A stretch of 64,000 bases of DNA from Psococerastis gibbosa. Its lineage: Eukaryota > Arthropoda > Insecta > Psocodea > Psocidae. The DNA is taken from positions 48,171,469 through 48,235,468 of the forward strand of contig OZ020485.1 in the NCBI GenBank assembly GCA_963971405.1, written 5' to 3'. Made by a program: the position numbers and the translations under genes. Position 1 is the first letter of the stretch; each line of letters begins with the position of its first letter. Below are positions 11,310-22,100 of this stretch, piece by piece. Below the pieces are notes generated by a model. That model ran no database searches. It was not told the DNA's origin and was given only the letters and a program-made list of their open reading frames with translations.

Positions 11310-11475
11310 ATTGTCATTGTGCTAGTGCCTCAGTGACAGTGTAGAAAGCTTTCTCTAAGAGATGGTCTTTATGCAATTTAGGGAAGTTAGTAGCATTTCT
11401 CGCCGCTCTCAGTACAATCGGAAGTTTTCTAAGGTAGGCGAAACCTTGAATCCAGTCGCTCACACTTGGCTGCGC
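11310..11475 (-). pseudogene. possible LINE-derived coding fragment
   Basis: On - about 53 codons are open (SDWIQGFAYLRKLPIVLRAA... to a TGA near 11313). The piece lies next to the RT tail at 10764-11135 and may be from a related element. No domain can be named. Confidence 0.25.
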
Positions 11476-11689
11476 GTTGTGCTGGCCTTACAAGATATTT
11501 AATATTTAAGATATATGTAAAATGCATCTAAATATTTACAGGGGCTGTCATGATTTTTAATGTTTTGAAGTGAGGGCGACAACTGTAGAAATTTGTTGTT
11601 GTACTAATTCAGTAATGTTTTGAATGATTACATTTTTACTTTACTAACCTATTCAATCACCTCACTAATTAATCTAATAGGTCGAGTGA

Positions 11690-11770
11690 CGACACGTCTC
11701 CGATCGCAAGGTGTGTAGACACTCGCACAAGTACAAGCACGCTACTACCTTGCCAACGAAATCGCTATTA
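11690..11770 (+). repeat. dispersed repeat D, fragment
   Basis: GACGACACGTCTCCGATCGC and the following CTCGCACAAGTACAAGCACG match copies at 40555-40660, 56160-56275 and (inverted) 63123-63300. The class is unknown. Confidence 0.65.
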
Positions 11771-12389
11771 CAGGCACCTGTTGTCAGTGTTGTCCCATAA
11801 TCCCTCAGACTCAGAGGTCAGGGTGAATCTGAGGCAGCATATAATAATCCTAACTAAACCCAAACACGCCATGCAAAGGGAATATAATGAGACTTACCCC
11901 AAAGAACAGGAGGTTGACTTGTCATGTCCTATACTCCGACGGAAACATATTCATAGCAGCGGTGCGCAGGCGAAATACATGTCCTCTGGATCCCTTCGGT
12001 CCCGCCGAGCCGGTCTCGTTATTCCGCATCAGGCTCACGTTATCCAATGGCCCGCCACCAACTTAGGCTCCCACTGGGAGCGGTCGTCAACAGGTTCAAC
12101 TCACCAGGCCCGAAGGTCACGCCATCCAGAGGCGTACCGGCCAGAGGTGGCAGGTCATTGCGAGGCCCTTTGTCAAGACTTGACGAACGAAATGTAACAT
12201 TCCCCGAGTGATAGAGGAGCAGACGACTCCCGAGCTGGCCCGAGTAGTGTGTGTATAATTTGCCCCCCCCCCCTTTCATAAAAGTGTAGAAAAATGGGAA
12301 AACCGTTGTCATGGACAAACGCAGCTTTTAAATTAATCATATTGATGTCCTTTGCGCATGAGACCTAAAGGAGAGGTGAGGTGCTTTGA

Positions 12390-12650
12390 AAAAATATACC
12401 TGAAATAGTGGGATTTTACGCATTTTGATAGCAGTAACATTTAGATTACAGGTCATGAATACGATTACAAACAAGTGGGGCCCGCGGGTGAAGTTTTGAT
12501 TTTTTTGAGAAACATGTCTGAAATAATTGGGTTTTACGCATTTTGATTTTTGAGAGCAGTAAAAGTTTGATCCTTCTGGCGATAAATATAATTGCAACCC
12601 AGGGGGACCCGGGAGCCTCCCCCGGGTGAAATTTCTTGAAAAATCTTGAA
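12390..12650. repeat. two tandem copies of a ~115-bp unit
   Basis: TTTTACGCATTTTGAT recurs at about 12413 and 12532 with matching surroundings (CTGAAATA before, AGCAGTAA after). A related unit is at 13940-14060. These look like internal parts of the G/C-run MITE families. Confidence 0.55.
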
Positions 12651-12732
12651 AAAATTAATAATTCATATATTTTTATTTTATTTAGGCCTACATTTATTAT
12701 GACTATTCGTTAAAGTAATCTATAATATAAAA

Positions 12733-13215
12733 ATGAATCGCAAAATGTGTTAGTAAGCGCATAACTCAACAACGCCAGGACCAATTTGGACAATTCTTTT
12801 TTTTAAATGTTCACTGAAGTTCAGCGATGGTTTTTACGGCGAAAAAAAATCAAATAATTGCCGGAAAAACCCTAAAAACAGCCCTTTTCTTTTTCCCATA
12901 CAAAGGTTTTCAAACTAAAACGTTGAGTCAATTTGAGCTTTATGTTTCGCTTATAAGCGAAATACTCTGCTTTGCCTGTGTCCGGACCTAAAAAAAGGAA
13001 CATTACAAAAGAATGGTGAGCCTTCCATATCCAGAACCTAAGTGCAGGGGACTGTTCTACAGGGATCACGAGTTGTGGAGTGCCGCTGTGCCGGTACCTG
13101 CTTGGTTTGGCCACTACGACCATTCTCTGGTGTCATGCGAGCTCCGAAGGGGCGAGCTGCCGCCCGCCGCAGGCACTAGGGCAAAAGGCGAAGGGGTCCC
13201 AAGCCCCGCTTGTAT
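12733..13215. repeat. dispersed repeat W copy
   Basis: It holds the pattern 'GCGCATAACTCAACAACG ... CCCGCCGCAGGCACTAGGGC ... AAGCCCCGCTTGTA'. The ending resembles the element finishing at about 18860, and the GC-rich part resembles those in the 33-40 kb block. No frame is conserved. It is probably a non-autonomous transposon. Confidence 0.45.
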
Positions 13216-13435
13216 ATTATAAAATCAAACATCTTACAAAAGTAGATTTTACGTATCATACGTGAATATATCATTAGGAAGGTCGATAAATAATGCAATT
13301 ATTATTAGGCTATCTAACTAATATTATTATTTTGAATATTAATTAGTCTGTAGACCTTTGGACTCGGTTTCGTATTTCGGTTAAGAAGACTACAGCAGCC
13401 TACTTCTACTTTATATGCAACACCTTTTTCGGCAA

Positions 13436-13697
13436 GAGAGAAGTTGAACGGAAGACAAAGACCAGAGTCCAACAAGCCATCTTGGAGCCGATTCTTCTCT
13501 ATGGGAGAGAAAGCAGGACACCTTCAACAAGCGACCTGAGTAAAATAAACGCGACTCAGATGATGTCAATAATACGGATTGCTAGTCGTACAAGGTTGGA
13601 CCAAATCCGAAATAACCGCAGCAGACAAGACCGGCAAGTGGTTTTCATAGAGAAAAGAATGGAGAACAAGCAGCTGCAATGGTTCGGCCACGTCCAA
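13436..13697 (+). pseudogene. LINE RT tail cut by a MITE
   Basis: Reads ILEPILLYGRESRT, then NATQMMSIIRIASRTRLDQI and MENKQLQWFGHVQ, the C-terminal region of an RT. The same family is found on - at 19173-19508 (MENKQLQWFGHVQRMDKNR). The reading stops abruptly at 13697, where CATTGGCGTAAA begins, which is the start sequence of a G-run MITE. Confidence 0.75.
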
Positions 13698-14210
13698 TGG
13701 CATTGGCGTAAATTCCCAAAATTTCGGCAGGGGGGGAGGGGACTTTAGGACCCCAAGACTTTGATTTACTAGAAGTTTGCTCAGGTACCTAGTCAGCTCA
13801 TTCTCTATGCAAGACGGCCAAATTGCTGAACGTGTTCTAACTGGTGGTCGGAAGGGGTGGGAGACTTTTGCCAAATAATGGCGCGCATGCATTCAACTTC
13901 CAGGTATAAGTAATCAATGCACCCCCGGATAAAATAAAAAGAAAAATAAGCCGAAAATAGTGAGGTTTTATGCATCTTGCAAGCAGTACAGTTTTGATTT
14001 TACCAACGAAGAGGGGGCCGGGGGTCACCCCCTGAGAATTTTTTTGAAAAAATAGGCATGAATTATTGGCATTTTAAGTAATATTTTTTGTTTGTTATTG
14101 TGGATAGTATGCCTTAGCTTCCATAACGTCTTTGTCGCCAGAAATCCTGGGGGGGGGGGCTACGGGTGCCCCTGGGAGGGGGGCTACCCCCCTATATCCA
14201 CCATGGTACT
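13698..14210. mobile_element. G-run MITE cluster
   Basis: It starts with CATTGGCGTAAATTCCC and a G run at 13728-13740, and continues through the unit shared with 12390-12650. It ends in a G-rich and C-rich hairpin at about 14147-14190 (CTGGGGGGGGGG, then GCTACCCCCC). The exact right boundary is unclear, and more than one element may be stacked here. Confidence 0.45.
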
Positions 14211-14414
14211 ACCACTACAACACTGCACTGTCAAGTCTACTTCGGGCAATCCGAGCACGCCTTCCACTCTTCAACCACAACATATCCATCATTGGCTGCA
14301 AGGTGAGCACAATTGGACAAAAATAGACGTGCCTATTGGCCGAAACTGACTCTTTATTGAAGTAGATAGGGCAGCTAGCACCAGAAGCTTTAAAGAAATA
14401 CAATATATCCTTCA

Positions 14415-14710
14415 TCTTCTACTTCGAATGCCTCTTCTATCAAAGATTGGCGATCATCATGGCAATTGTATCTATCATTAAACCAATAAACATACTATAC
14501 TCCCCAAAAGGGAGTCAGTGATGTGGAGTATCGAATGTACATAGCCATAATGACCGTACTGTAGGGATTTGTAATGCAGAGGTTTCCCGTTGCCTTCTGA
14601 ATCCTTATGCTGTTGACTTTTCATTGAGTTCCTTTGGGGCAAGTTTCCCAACCCTAGGACAAATGAGTGCCCTGAAAAGACTGATTTTTTTTTTCGCTTG
14701 TCGCGGCTCA
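14415..14710 (+). repeat. dispersed repeat E copy
   Basis: GCGATCATCATGGCAATTGT and GGTTTCCCGTTGC, followed by GAGTTCC and GTTTCCCA, recur in the same order at 26540-26720 inside a KLHL10 intron. The class is unknown. Confidence 0.6.
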
Positions 14711-14839
14711 AACTCCCCTAACTCTGTTCTGTCGCCTTCACCCATTCCCATCTTAACCAGCAGGAGGTATAGATAAGAGATGTTTGCGTCTTCGTCTCTG
14801 AGACCATAAGACATGACTCAGAAGTTCAGCTACTTTGAA

Positions 14840-15480
14840 GACACGTTGGGGGGGGGGGGCTAGGGGGCTAATGCCCCACCTTCTTCTCTCTACTCAATAC
14901 TCATCCACAAAAGTTGAGCTTACGTATTAAACCAGTCTGAGTTCAGACTAGGCTTACATATATATCCAGAACAGTACAAGCATATAGCCCAAAGTTTATT
15001 AAAGATTTCTTAATGAAGGGGGAGAAATTTTGGGGGCTACGGGTTGGAGGAGAGAGGGGGGGGGGGGGGTAATGCAACCGCTAGAAATGCGTGGGAAATT
15101 TGTCAGTTGTGGAAAGTTGCCGCATTAGGGCGGAAACCGAAACTGCTATGCCACTTTACAAACCAAGCAAACAAGCAGTGACGTCTTTTCCGGTTGCTAA
15201 GAACAATAGAATATTATCTTTGTTGTTCCGCCTACACACTGCTCTTGTTTTTAGGCTATAGAATATTCTGTCTTATTAAAAGCAAATTTTTGGTTCCATC
15301 TCAGCTTTCGTTGCTGCTGAAATGGGTCAGCCGAAGCAAAGGCTTTGTATCAGGCTGAGCACCTAAAGCGTGTTCGAGTTATAACTACGCCTATAAAAGG
15401 GCAATTTTGAGACAATTATTGAAAAAACTTCGAATTGGCAGTAAATATTGCATAGACATAAATGAGATGTCATAAAGCAG
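14840..15480. other. stretch with G runs, no gene
   Basis: G runs at 14848-14857 and 15056-15069 mark probable MITE debris. I see no paired ends and no coding domain. Confidence 0.35.
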
Positions 15481-15486
15481 AAGCCA

Positions 15487-15615
15487 TGCCTCGGAGGGAA
15501 TTTAAAGCAGGCGGTTCCGGGTTTTCCTTTCCAAGAGAAGGCTTTATTTAGCCCTAACTCCGTTAGGTTGGCTTAGTAATAGAAGAAAAAGTCAATATTT
15601 ATTTATTTATTCATT
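15487..15615 (+). mobile_element. tRNA-derived SINE, 3' part only
   Basis: It holds the SINE body from GCCTCGGAGGGAATTTAAAG to TTGGCTTAGTAATAGAAG and the TATTTATT tail, but lacks the tRNA-like head. This is 5' truncation. Confidence 0.8.
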
Positions 15616-15644
15616 TATTTAGAAGAGATTAGCCTTAAAAACCT

Positions 15645-15860
15645 ACTTATGGACAGTTATGGTGACCCAGTGGATTTCGGACATTATTTGTATTGTTGCC
15701 GTACGAATTTTTGGCCATTGGCATACTGGTATACGTTCTCGATGTCAACCTACACTGGCTACAAGTGATAATGGACAAGCTGAGACAAGCTTACCATTGA
15801 CGCAATGAAACAGGCGAAAGCATGACTTAACCAAGAACAGAAACGAGTCTTACACTCACC
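15645..15860 (+). repeat. dispersed repeat B copy
   Basis: Matches the copy at 2077 through GGATTTCGGACATTATTTGT, GAATTTTTGGCCATTGGCA and GATAATGGACAAGCTGAGAC. It continues into GAAACAGGCGAAAGCATGAC, shared with 19870. Confidence 0.75.
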
Positions 15861-15987
15861 CTCACACGCTTAGGCATGATCAAGGCCCAGGGGGTACATC
15901 TTTGTAATTCAAGTTGTAAATGTACCTTGCATTACATATTTCTTTTAAAATAAATACGAGTACATGGATATTATAACTCGCTAATAA

Positions 15988-16212
15988 CAAGACATGTAGC
16001 GTAGTGGTACGGACTTTCACCCGAAATGTTGTTGGTTCGAGTCCCACACTGGCTACATTTTCTGGCCATGCTTCGGAGGGCATGTAAAGCAGGTGGTCTC
16101 GGGCTTTCCCAGTTGAGTGTAAGAGAGGGCTTTATAGCCCTAACTCCGCTGGGTTGGCTTAGTAATAGAAACAATAAAAAGTCCTTATTTATTTATATAT
16201 ATTTATTTACTA
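15988..16212 (+). mobile_element. tRNA-derived SINE, full copy
   Basis: Head: ACATGTAGCGTAGTGGTAC (A box), ACTTTCACCCGAAA (matching a tRNA-Glu(UUC) anticodon arm) and GGTTCGAGTCCC (B box). Body: CTTCGGAGGGCATGTAAAGC and GTGTAAGAGAGGGCTTTATAG. Tail: AATAAAAAGTCCTTATTTAT. Transcription by pol III from the A and B boxes is expected for this class. Confidence 0.9.
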
Positions 16213-16429
16213 ACATGAATCGACCCCACAGTATTGGAACAACCTGACTTCCATACTGTCCATTAATTTTTACAAATCAAGTTCAACAGGGCATGAGGAC
16301 ATCTTATTTATGGCTCTGCGGTCGGTATTTCCTGTACGTTATTTGTCTTGTTTTTACACCGTTAGATAATATTTATTGTTATCGAATTTGCCTTAATTTG
16401 GCGCCTTTTGGTCAAGAGACCCCGACCCT

Positions 16430-16863
16430 CAGTGGCGTAAATAATTTTTGCTGCCCCCCCCCCCCCCCCGCAAGACCTTTGGTGCCCCCCCCCCTGCAAG
16501 ACCTTTGGAGCGCCCTACTGTGTCTCATTATTTCAACTTTTTTAATGAGTGACAGTCTGTCTATAGTAAATAAAAAAGTTTGTAGCATAAATAAAATAAA
16601 ATAATGGAAAACGTACCAGAACAAAGTAACAGGAGAACAACAAGTCAGTTTCTTCAACTTTTATTAATAAGACGGACTCAGTACAACAGACAGTTGATCA
16701 ATTTTAGATACATCTTGGGTTGTGTCGAGGATAAGGCTGCAATGCTGGGATGATTTAATGTCAGCTATATTTTTTTTTTTTAGCTCAAACCTGAAACTTG
16801 GAGCCGAAGCGCGCCCCCCAGCAATGCACCTCGGGGGTTGCGGGGGTGTTATTTACGCCACTA
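16430..16863. mobile_element. hAT-like MITE with C runs
   Basis: The ends CAGTGGCGTAAATAA (16430) and TTATTTACGCCACTA (to 16863) are inverted, with 14 of 15 pairing. C runs lie at 16454-16469 and 16486-16494. The ends are like those of the 57352-57673 element. No clean target duplication is visible: both flanks are C-rich and ambiguous. Confidence 0.7.
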
Positions 16864-16979
16864 GACCCCTTGACCCCCTCAAAATGTAGAGCGACACTTC
16901 TCCCTTCACATTATTCAGCAATAATAGCCTTTGGAATTCCATGCCAGAAGAAACTGGGACAGGCGTTGTTTTTTGGGTG

Positions 16980-17545
16980 ATTTAGGACAGCCTGCCATCA
17001 ATTTCTGGGGAGTGACGTGTGGGAGTTAATGAATGAATGCCTGAGATATTTTTTTCTTTTATTGTTGTTTCTTTACAAGATGCAATGCATACTAATTTGT
17101 AAAAAAATCGGTTAGTCTGTAGAGCAGCCCTTCGGGGCAAAAGCTCGCCAGTTACAAATACGTTTTTCATTTCATTTTCATTTTCTGTGAAATTTGAGGT
17201 TATACTAAAATTGTATAGTTGAGTTTCCAACTGGAACACACTACTTTCTAGACTTTGTTGACATATTGTACATAAATAATCAATGTAATTATTTGGTTTG
17301 GAAATCAAAACAATCAAAATTTCTGTGTATTTATCACTAAATTTGGAACAGTCAGCCATCATTAAAAATAGGTATAAGCAGCAACGTTTTACCTACTTAT
17401 ATTAATATATATATATAGTTCTACTATAAAATTGTTATTGCCACTAATTTCTGTGTACTGTAGCTGGACAAGCAAAAGGGGCGCGTTTACAAACAAATAC
17501 AGTAGCCTACCCGCACGACTGTGTATGGCCCCGTACCCCTAGCTT
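16980..17545. other. stretch with a short LINE-like 3' end
   Basis: GTCTGTAGAGCAGCCCTTCGG and AAGCTCGCC (17110-17150) recur at 32865-32900, which suggests a retroposon 3' end. The frame on - at 16982-17362 has no domain that I recognise. Confidence 0.35.
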
Positions 17546-17547
17546 AC

Positions 17548-17760
17548 GTCACGCCAACGTCTATTGCTAATGGAAGGCTTGTCTCAGCTTGTCCATTATT
17601 ACTTGTACCCAGCGTAGGTTGACATTGAGGGCTTGTACGAGTTTCCAATGGCCAATAATTCGTGCGGAAACAATATAAATCATGTCCGAATATCCATGGG
17701 GTCGTTGGCAGATCGAGGGTCAATGGGACTCGTAGTCTATAAATGCCCTTCAATTAATAA
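17548..17760 (-). repeat. dispersed repeat B copy, inverted
   Basis: The reverse complement of the family at 2077. GGCTTGTCTCAGCTTGTCC, GGTTGACATTGAGG and CCATGGGGTCGTTGGCA are visible. Confidence 0.75.
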
Positions 17761-18362
17761 GAACCGGTACGAGGGAACCCGTACATGCTTTCTATTTATC
17801 AATTAGTATAGGTAAATAATTTTCCTGGGGTTAAATTTTAGTTGACTGTGCTTTCCCATTTCCAAAGCACTGAATTGATCGATGTGACGAATTCATAGTC
17901 AAGAACCAATATAACACATATATTATACAGTATATGATATCATGAATTATCAATAATTTCTTCCAAAAAAATTTTTTTAATTCAACACCGAACCTATCCT
18001 GGGAAAGGACACCGTTCGGTTTTGTTACTCTATTTCACACATAAAATATACCTGAGATTAGAAAGCAATGATAGAAAGGTTCCGCAGACAAATTATCTTA
18101 CAGTAGTTTTTCATGAAAATTGAGCGTTTTAATTTTTTGGCCACAGAACCAAACTATCAAGGGGCAAGTGACCTATGGGGTTTTGTTAACATTAATTACG
18201 ACTACATTAATGTGAATTTAAAGAAAATGGTTGGAGAAAAACATTTTCAGCAGGTTTTTTTTATAGTTTTTGGAATGTAAAACCCCCCAAAATTGAGTGA
18301 GCCGAAATTCCGAAAAATAATTTTTGTAAATCTACATGCGAAATGCAAACTATTATCACAGC
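17761..18362 (-). mobile_element. 0.9 kb TCTG element, decayed and truncated
   Basis: It begins GAACCGGTACGAGGGAACCC (the inverted right end of the 9014 element) and runs through GAAAGGTTCCGCAGA, CAAGGGGCAAGTGACC and ATTGAGTGAGCCGAAA. The TCTG tract and the outer left end are missing. Confidence 0.7.
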
Positions 18363-18394
18363 ATGATATGTAAGTCCAACTAACCCTTAGGTAA

Positions 18395-18862
18395 ATAGTT
18401 GACCAGTTTTAAAAGTGATAACCGAATCTATATTGTATGTAAAAATGAATCCCCATTTCCCTGTGTCACGGCATCACACGTGAACGGCTGGACCGATTTC
18501 ACTATTATTTTTCTGTTGTGTTTCTTATTGTCAGGAGAAGGTTCTTTTGAAAGAAAAAATTTTAAAATGACCCTTTTCCAGAAATCAGAGCCTAATTTTC
18601 CCATTTTCGACCCTTATACATTGGTTTTCCTATGCTGCGGAAAACCCGATAAAAAAAATCCAGAACCACTACGGCTAAAATGGCTTCGTAGCGGTATTCG
18701 GTGAACCTTTGGCCAATTTTCCTCCCAAGTTTCCCATCTATGCCATACTTGACTGCTTCTGGATAACTCAAAAAGTAAAAACGTGCAACAACTCAAAATA
18801 ATGCCCATTTCCGACGAAAAAAACGCAGGCGCAAGGGGGGCGGGAAAGCCCCGCTTGTAGAA
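18395..18862. repeat. dispersed repeat W copy
   Basis: Contains ATTGGTTTTCCTATGCTGCG, AAATGGCTTCGTAGCGGTAT and the ending GAAAGCCCCGCTTGTAG. Inverted or partial matches to the same words lie at 38630-38770. It is non-coding. Confidence 0.5.
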
Positions 18863-18863
18863 T

Positions 18864-18950
18864 TATATGGGTTAGTTGTAAGAGTAGGCCGAAAGGCCCA
18901 AAATTCGCCCTTATTGAAAATAAAGCCATTTTTCTTTCTTTCTTTCATTT
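18864..18950 (+). mobile_element. retroposon 3' end with (TTTC)n tail
   Basis: GGGTTAGTTGTAAGAGTAGG, CCCAAAATTCGCCC and AATAAAG are followed by TTTCTTTCTTTC. The same 3' end is at 58752-58832. It lies 12 bp before the KLHL10 exon 1 splice acceptor, so its tail forms that acceptor's pyrimidine tract. Confidence 0.75.
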
Positions 18951-18962
18951 TACGGTTTTCAG

Positions 18963-19141
18963 CGGTGCTGGAGGATGCTAAGCGGTGGTTCTCGTCCATC
19001 GTTGCTATCCCTGGAGACCAGGCGGTCGCTGTATGAGTTTCTACAGGAAGGCCTGCTGTCGGACGTTACACTCACTGTGGCCAACAATGAAACGTTCAAC
19101 GCACACAAAATTATCTTAGCAACAGCTAGCGGCTACTTTAG
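18963..19141 (+). CDS. KLHL10: KLHL10 exon 1 (BTB start)
   Basis: Acceptor TTTTCAG ends at 18962, the ATG is at 18975 and donor AG|GTGAGT follows 19141 (phase 2). It encodes YEFLQEGLLSDVTLTVANNE and FNAHKIILATASGYF, the first half of the BTB fold used for dimer formation and Cullin-3 contact. Confidence 0.92.
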
Positions 19142-22100
19142 GTGAGTCTCTTCTTCTTCTTCCCCCTTAGTGTCACGTGCGCAGCGTGAGGGGGTGGCCC
19201 CGAACCCATTTCCTGGGATCGCCCCGGTCGGACGCCAACGCCCTGAGCTCGAACATGGTTTTCCCACTTGCTCCGGCGAGTTGTTCTATCCTTTCCTCGA
19301 GGGCTGTCCTCAGTCTGCCGATGGGTCTTGCTTTCGCCAACCTCCGGGTGGTCCTATTCTTGTCCATCCTTTGGACGTGGCCGAACCATTGCAGCTGCTT
19401 GTTCTCCATTCTTCTCTCTATGGAATCCACTTGCAGGTCTTGTCTGATGCGGTCATTTCGGATTCGGTCCCACCATGTTGGACCAGCAATCCGTCTCAGG
19501 CACTTCATCTGAGTCGCTTTTATTTAACTCAGGTCACTTAGTTGAGTCTCGAGTTCACTAATAGGGCCTAGGTTAAGTCATGCTGAGGCCCGGTACTATT
19601 GAGTCAATTATAAGTCTGTCTTAGCTTGTCGATTGTAGTCGGTGTGGAATGGCATTGAGGAGGTGGCACCATGTCGCAAATTCCTGCGGACACTAAAATT
19701 CTACAGGTATATAGGAGAGATTGGAAATTCACTTTCCGACATTATTTCAGACATTATTTGCATTGTTTCCGTATGAATTTGGTATACGTCCTCGGTCTCA
19801 ACCTACACCGGCTACTAACGATAATGGATGAACAAGCTGAGCTGAGGCAAGCTTACCATTGACGCATTGAAACAGGCAAAAGCATGACTTAACCGAGAAC
19901 AGATACGAGTCCTCTTCAATTTAAGTTAAATGTCAGTGTTAAACAATGAAAATAAAGGAAGGAGGCATGAAAGGTTTGGGTTAAATGAGTAGGTATAACG
20001 AGAAGATCGTCCCTTTGAGTATTGTAGTGACGGTTTGACATAGGCTAAAAAGCAAAGCCATTGTGGATTTTATATATTAAAGTACCTTGATGCAGGCCGG
20101 CCGCCATACCAAGTTGAATCCAGCGGACCAGAGCAGGTTCAAAGCTGCAGATAAATTGGTCGTGTGCACAGTGCCGGTAGGGAAACATGGTAGGACTTGT
20201 CCTGGTCACCTCCGAACTAATCGTGTGACTTCACTGTGTTTCCCAAGTGGTTCGGAATCCACTATAATCAGGAGGTCCACTGGAGTCCTATGGGCCCACA
20301 CGGTGGCCTGGGACTGTGTCAAACCATACTACTACTACCTTGATGCAGCCTCCTTCTACTTTCAAGTTTAAGCCATGGAATACTAACATAAAATGGGGTG
20401 ACCCTGTCTAGTACCTATAGGTTAATATACATTAATGAAGACATACTCGTAAAAGTTTTGCTAAGCTTGTCGGGGGTGTGTAGGAACTTGGCTCGCGCGC
20501 TGCCGCGCGCGTTGATACCACATAATAGATCTATCGTAGTAGAGTTACTTGCTTCAAAATTCTCTAAATTTTGAATGACGGTAGTGTACACTACATGGTG
20601 AATATCTACGATGAAAGCTTCTTGCTAAAAATTCCTAATAGTTATTTATTCAAAGTTGCTAGGGGATATTGTAAATTTGTACGAACAGGAAAGAGCTTTT
20701 AGTATTTTACTGCCGAGTTTCGTTGTGAGGGGAGGGGGGGGGGTAATTAATTTCAAACCCCCATCTCTATTGCTTAGCCTAGCTGGTGGATATTAAATAT
20801 TTCACATTTAATGCATTAGTGACTCAGGTATAATACTGTATATTACATATTGATATGAACACTTTCAAATATGAATTTAGATGGCCACGGTTCGAAATTC
20901 AGCATGAGAGGAAAATGTTCAACAAACTCTAAAAAAATTTTATAATATGTAATTTATAAAACTATCATTTTTTTTTTACTGTTAAGAGGATATGGTCACG
21001 TAGAAAATTGGCACCCCAAAATTAATTACTTTTCATTTTTTATTTAATTAACTCAACAAGTTATTAAAAATTTGGCTCATCCAAGTTGTAGAAGACTACT
21101 TCGTGCATCATATATCATATATATCATCAGGTATTTTTACTTTTCGGTTTTGTAATTCTTCCAAAAATCCCTGAATAAGCGTAATTTTAGTCCGTTGTGG
21201 TATTTATGAAAAAACTAAGGTACCAAAAATTTAATATTTCCTTTTACATGATGCATGAAGCAGTCTTCTACAATTTCCATGAGCCAAATCTTTAATTTAA
21301 TTGCTCTGTTATAATCAAATAAAAAAATAAAAAGTCAATAAAAACAACAAATTTTGGGGTGCTCATTTTCTACGTAGCATATCCTCTTAACGCAGGTGCT
21401 ATAAACCACGGTCCATGGATCACCGGTGGTCCACGGGTCAAAGTAAGAAATAAGAAAAGAAAACAGCTGGTTATTGGACATTTGAAAGAAAATAGTCAAG
21501 GCACTGAACTAAAAAATCCGACAGTTACTAGTCCTAAGCATGTTATAAAATAATAGCACGTGTATTCACAAACTACTTGATCTTGAACCTACGTAGAATA
21601 TAACGATTTCCCTGTCAGATCCTTGGTCCACGGAAAATGATAAATCTAATGGCCCACGGACAAAAAAGGTTAGGATTACTTAGGAACTCCTGGATTAATG
21701 TGATTTGGTAAGGCAAACTATTCTATCCTAGGTGTCTAAAACAGTTTGCCTACCTTTCTGCAAGGTTATTTATTTATTTACCTTTGATGAATGTTATCAG
21801 AGAACTGAACTACGTTGAGCAGCTTCTGGAGTAGTTCGACGAGAATGATTGTTTTCGTTCGCCCCCACAGCAAAATGAGTATTATCCCCTCTCCCGGCTT
21901 TAGTGCTGGAGGTTGTATGTCCTAGTATCTTACCTTCACTGGTAGAAAAATCGCGACTGCCTAGCATTTTACAAGTCACAACATGTAAAAAGAGCAGTTT
22001 GTCAGTAAACAGTTGTGAGGTCTAGACCCTCGTTGGGTTGTCATGCAACGGCATCGCTGGGTCTGCTGTGGTTCTGAACAGGCAAACTTACCACAAACTT

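Noticed and set aside
11781..12197. 138-codon frame with SLRSRRAGLVIP, faintly like histone H2A
   Set aside because: Only about ten residues resemble H2A; no further H2A helices follow in any frame.
15988..16070. Functional tRNA-Glu genes at the SINE heads
   Set aside because: The acceptor stems do not pair properly, and each head is followed by the same repeated body and tail.
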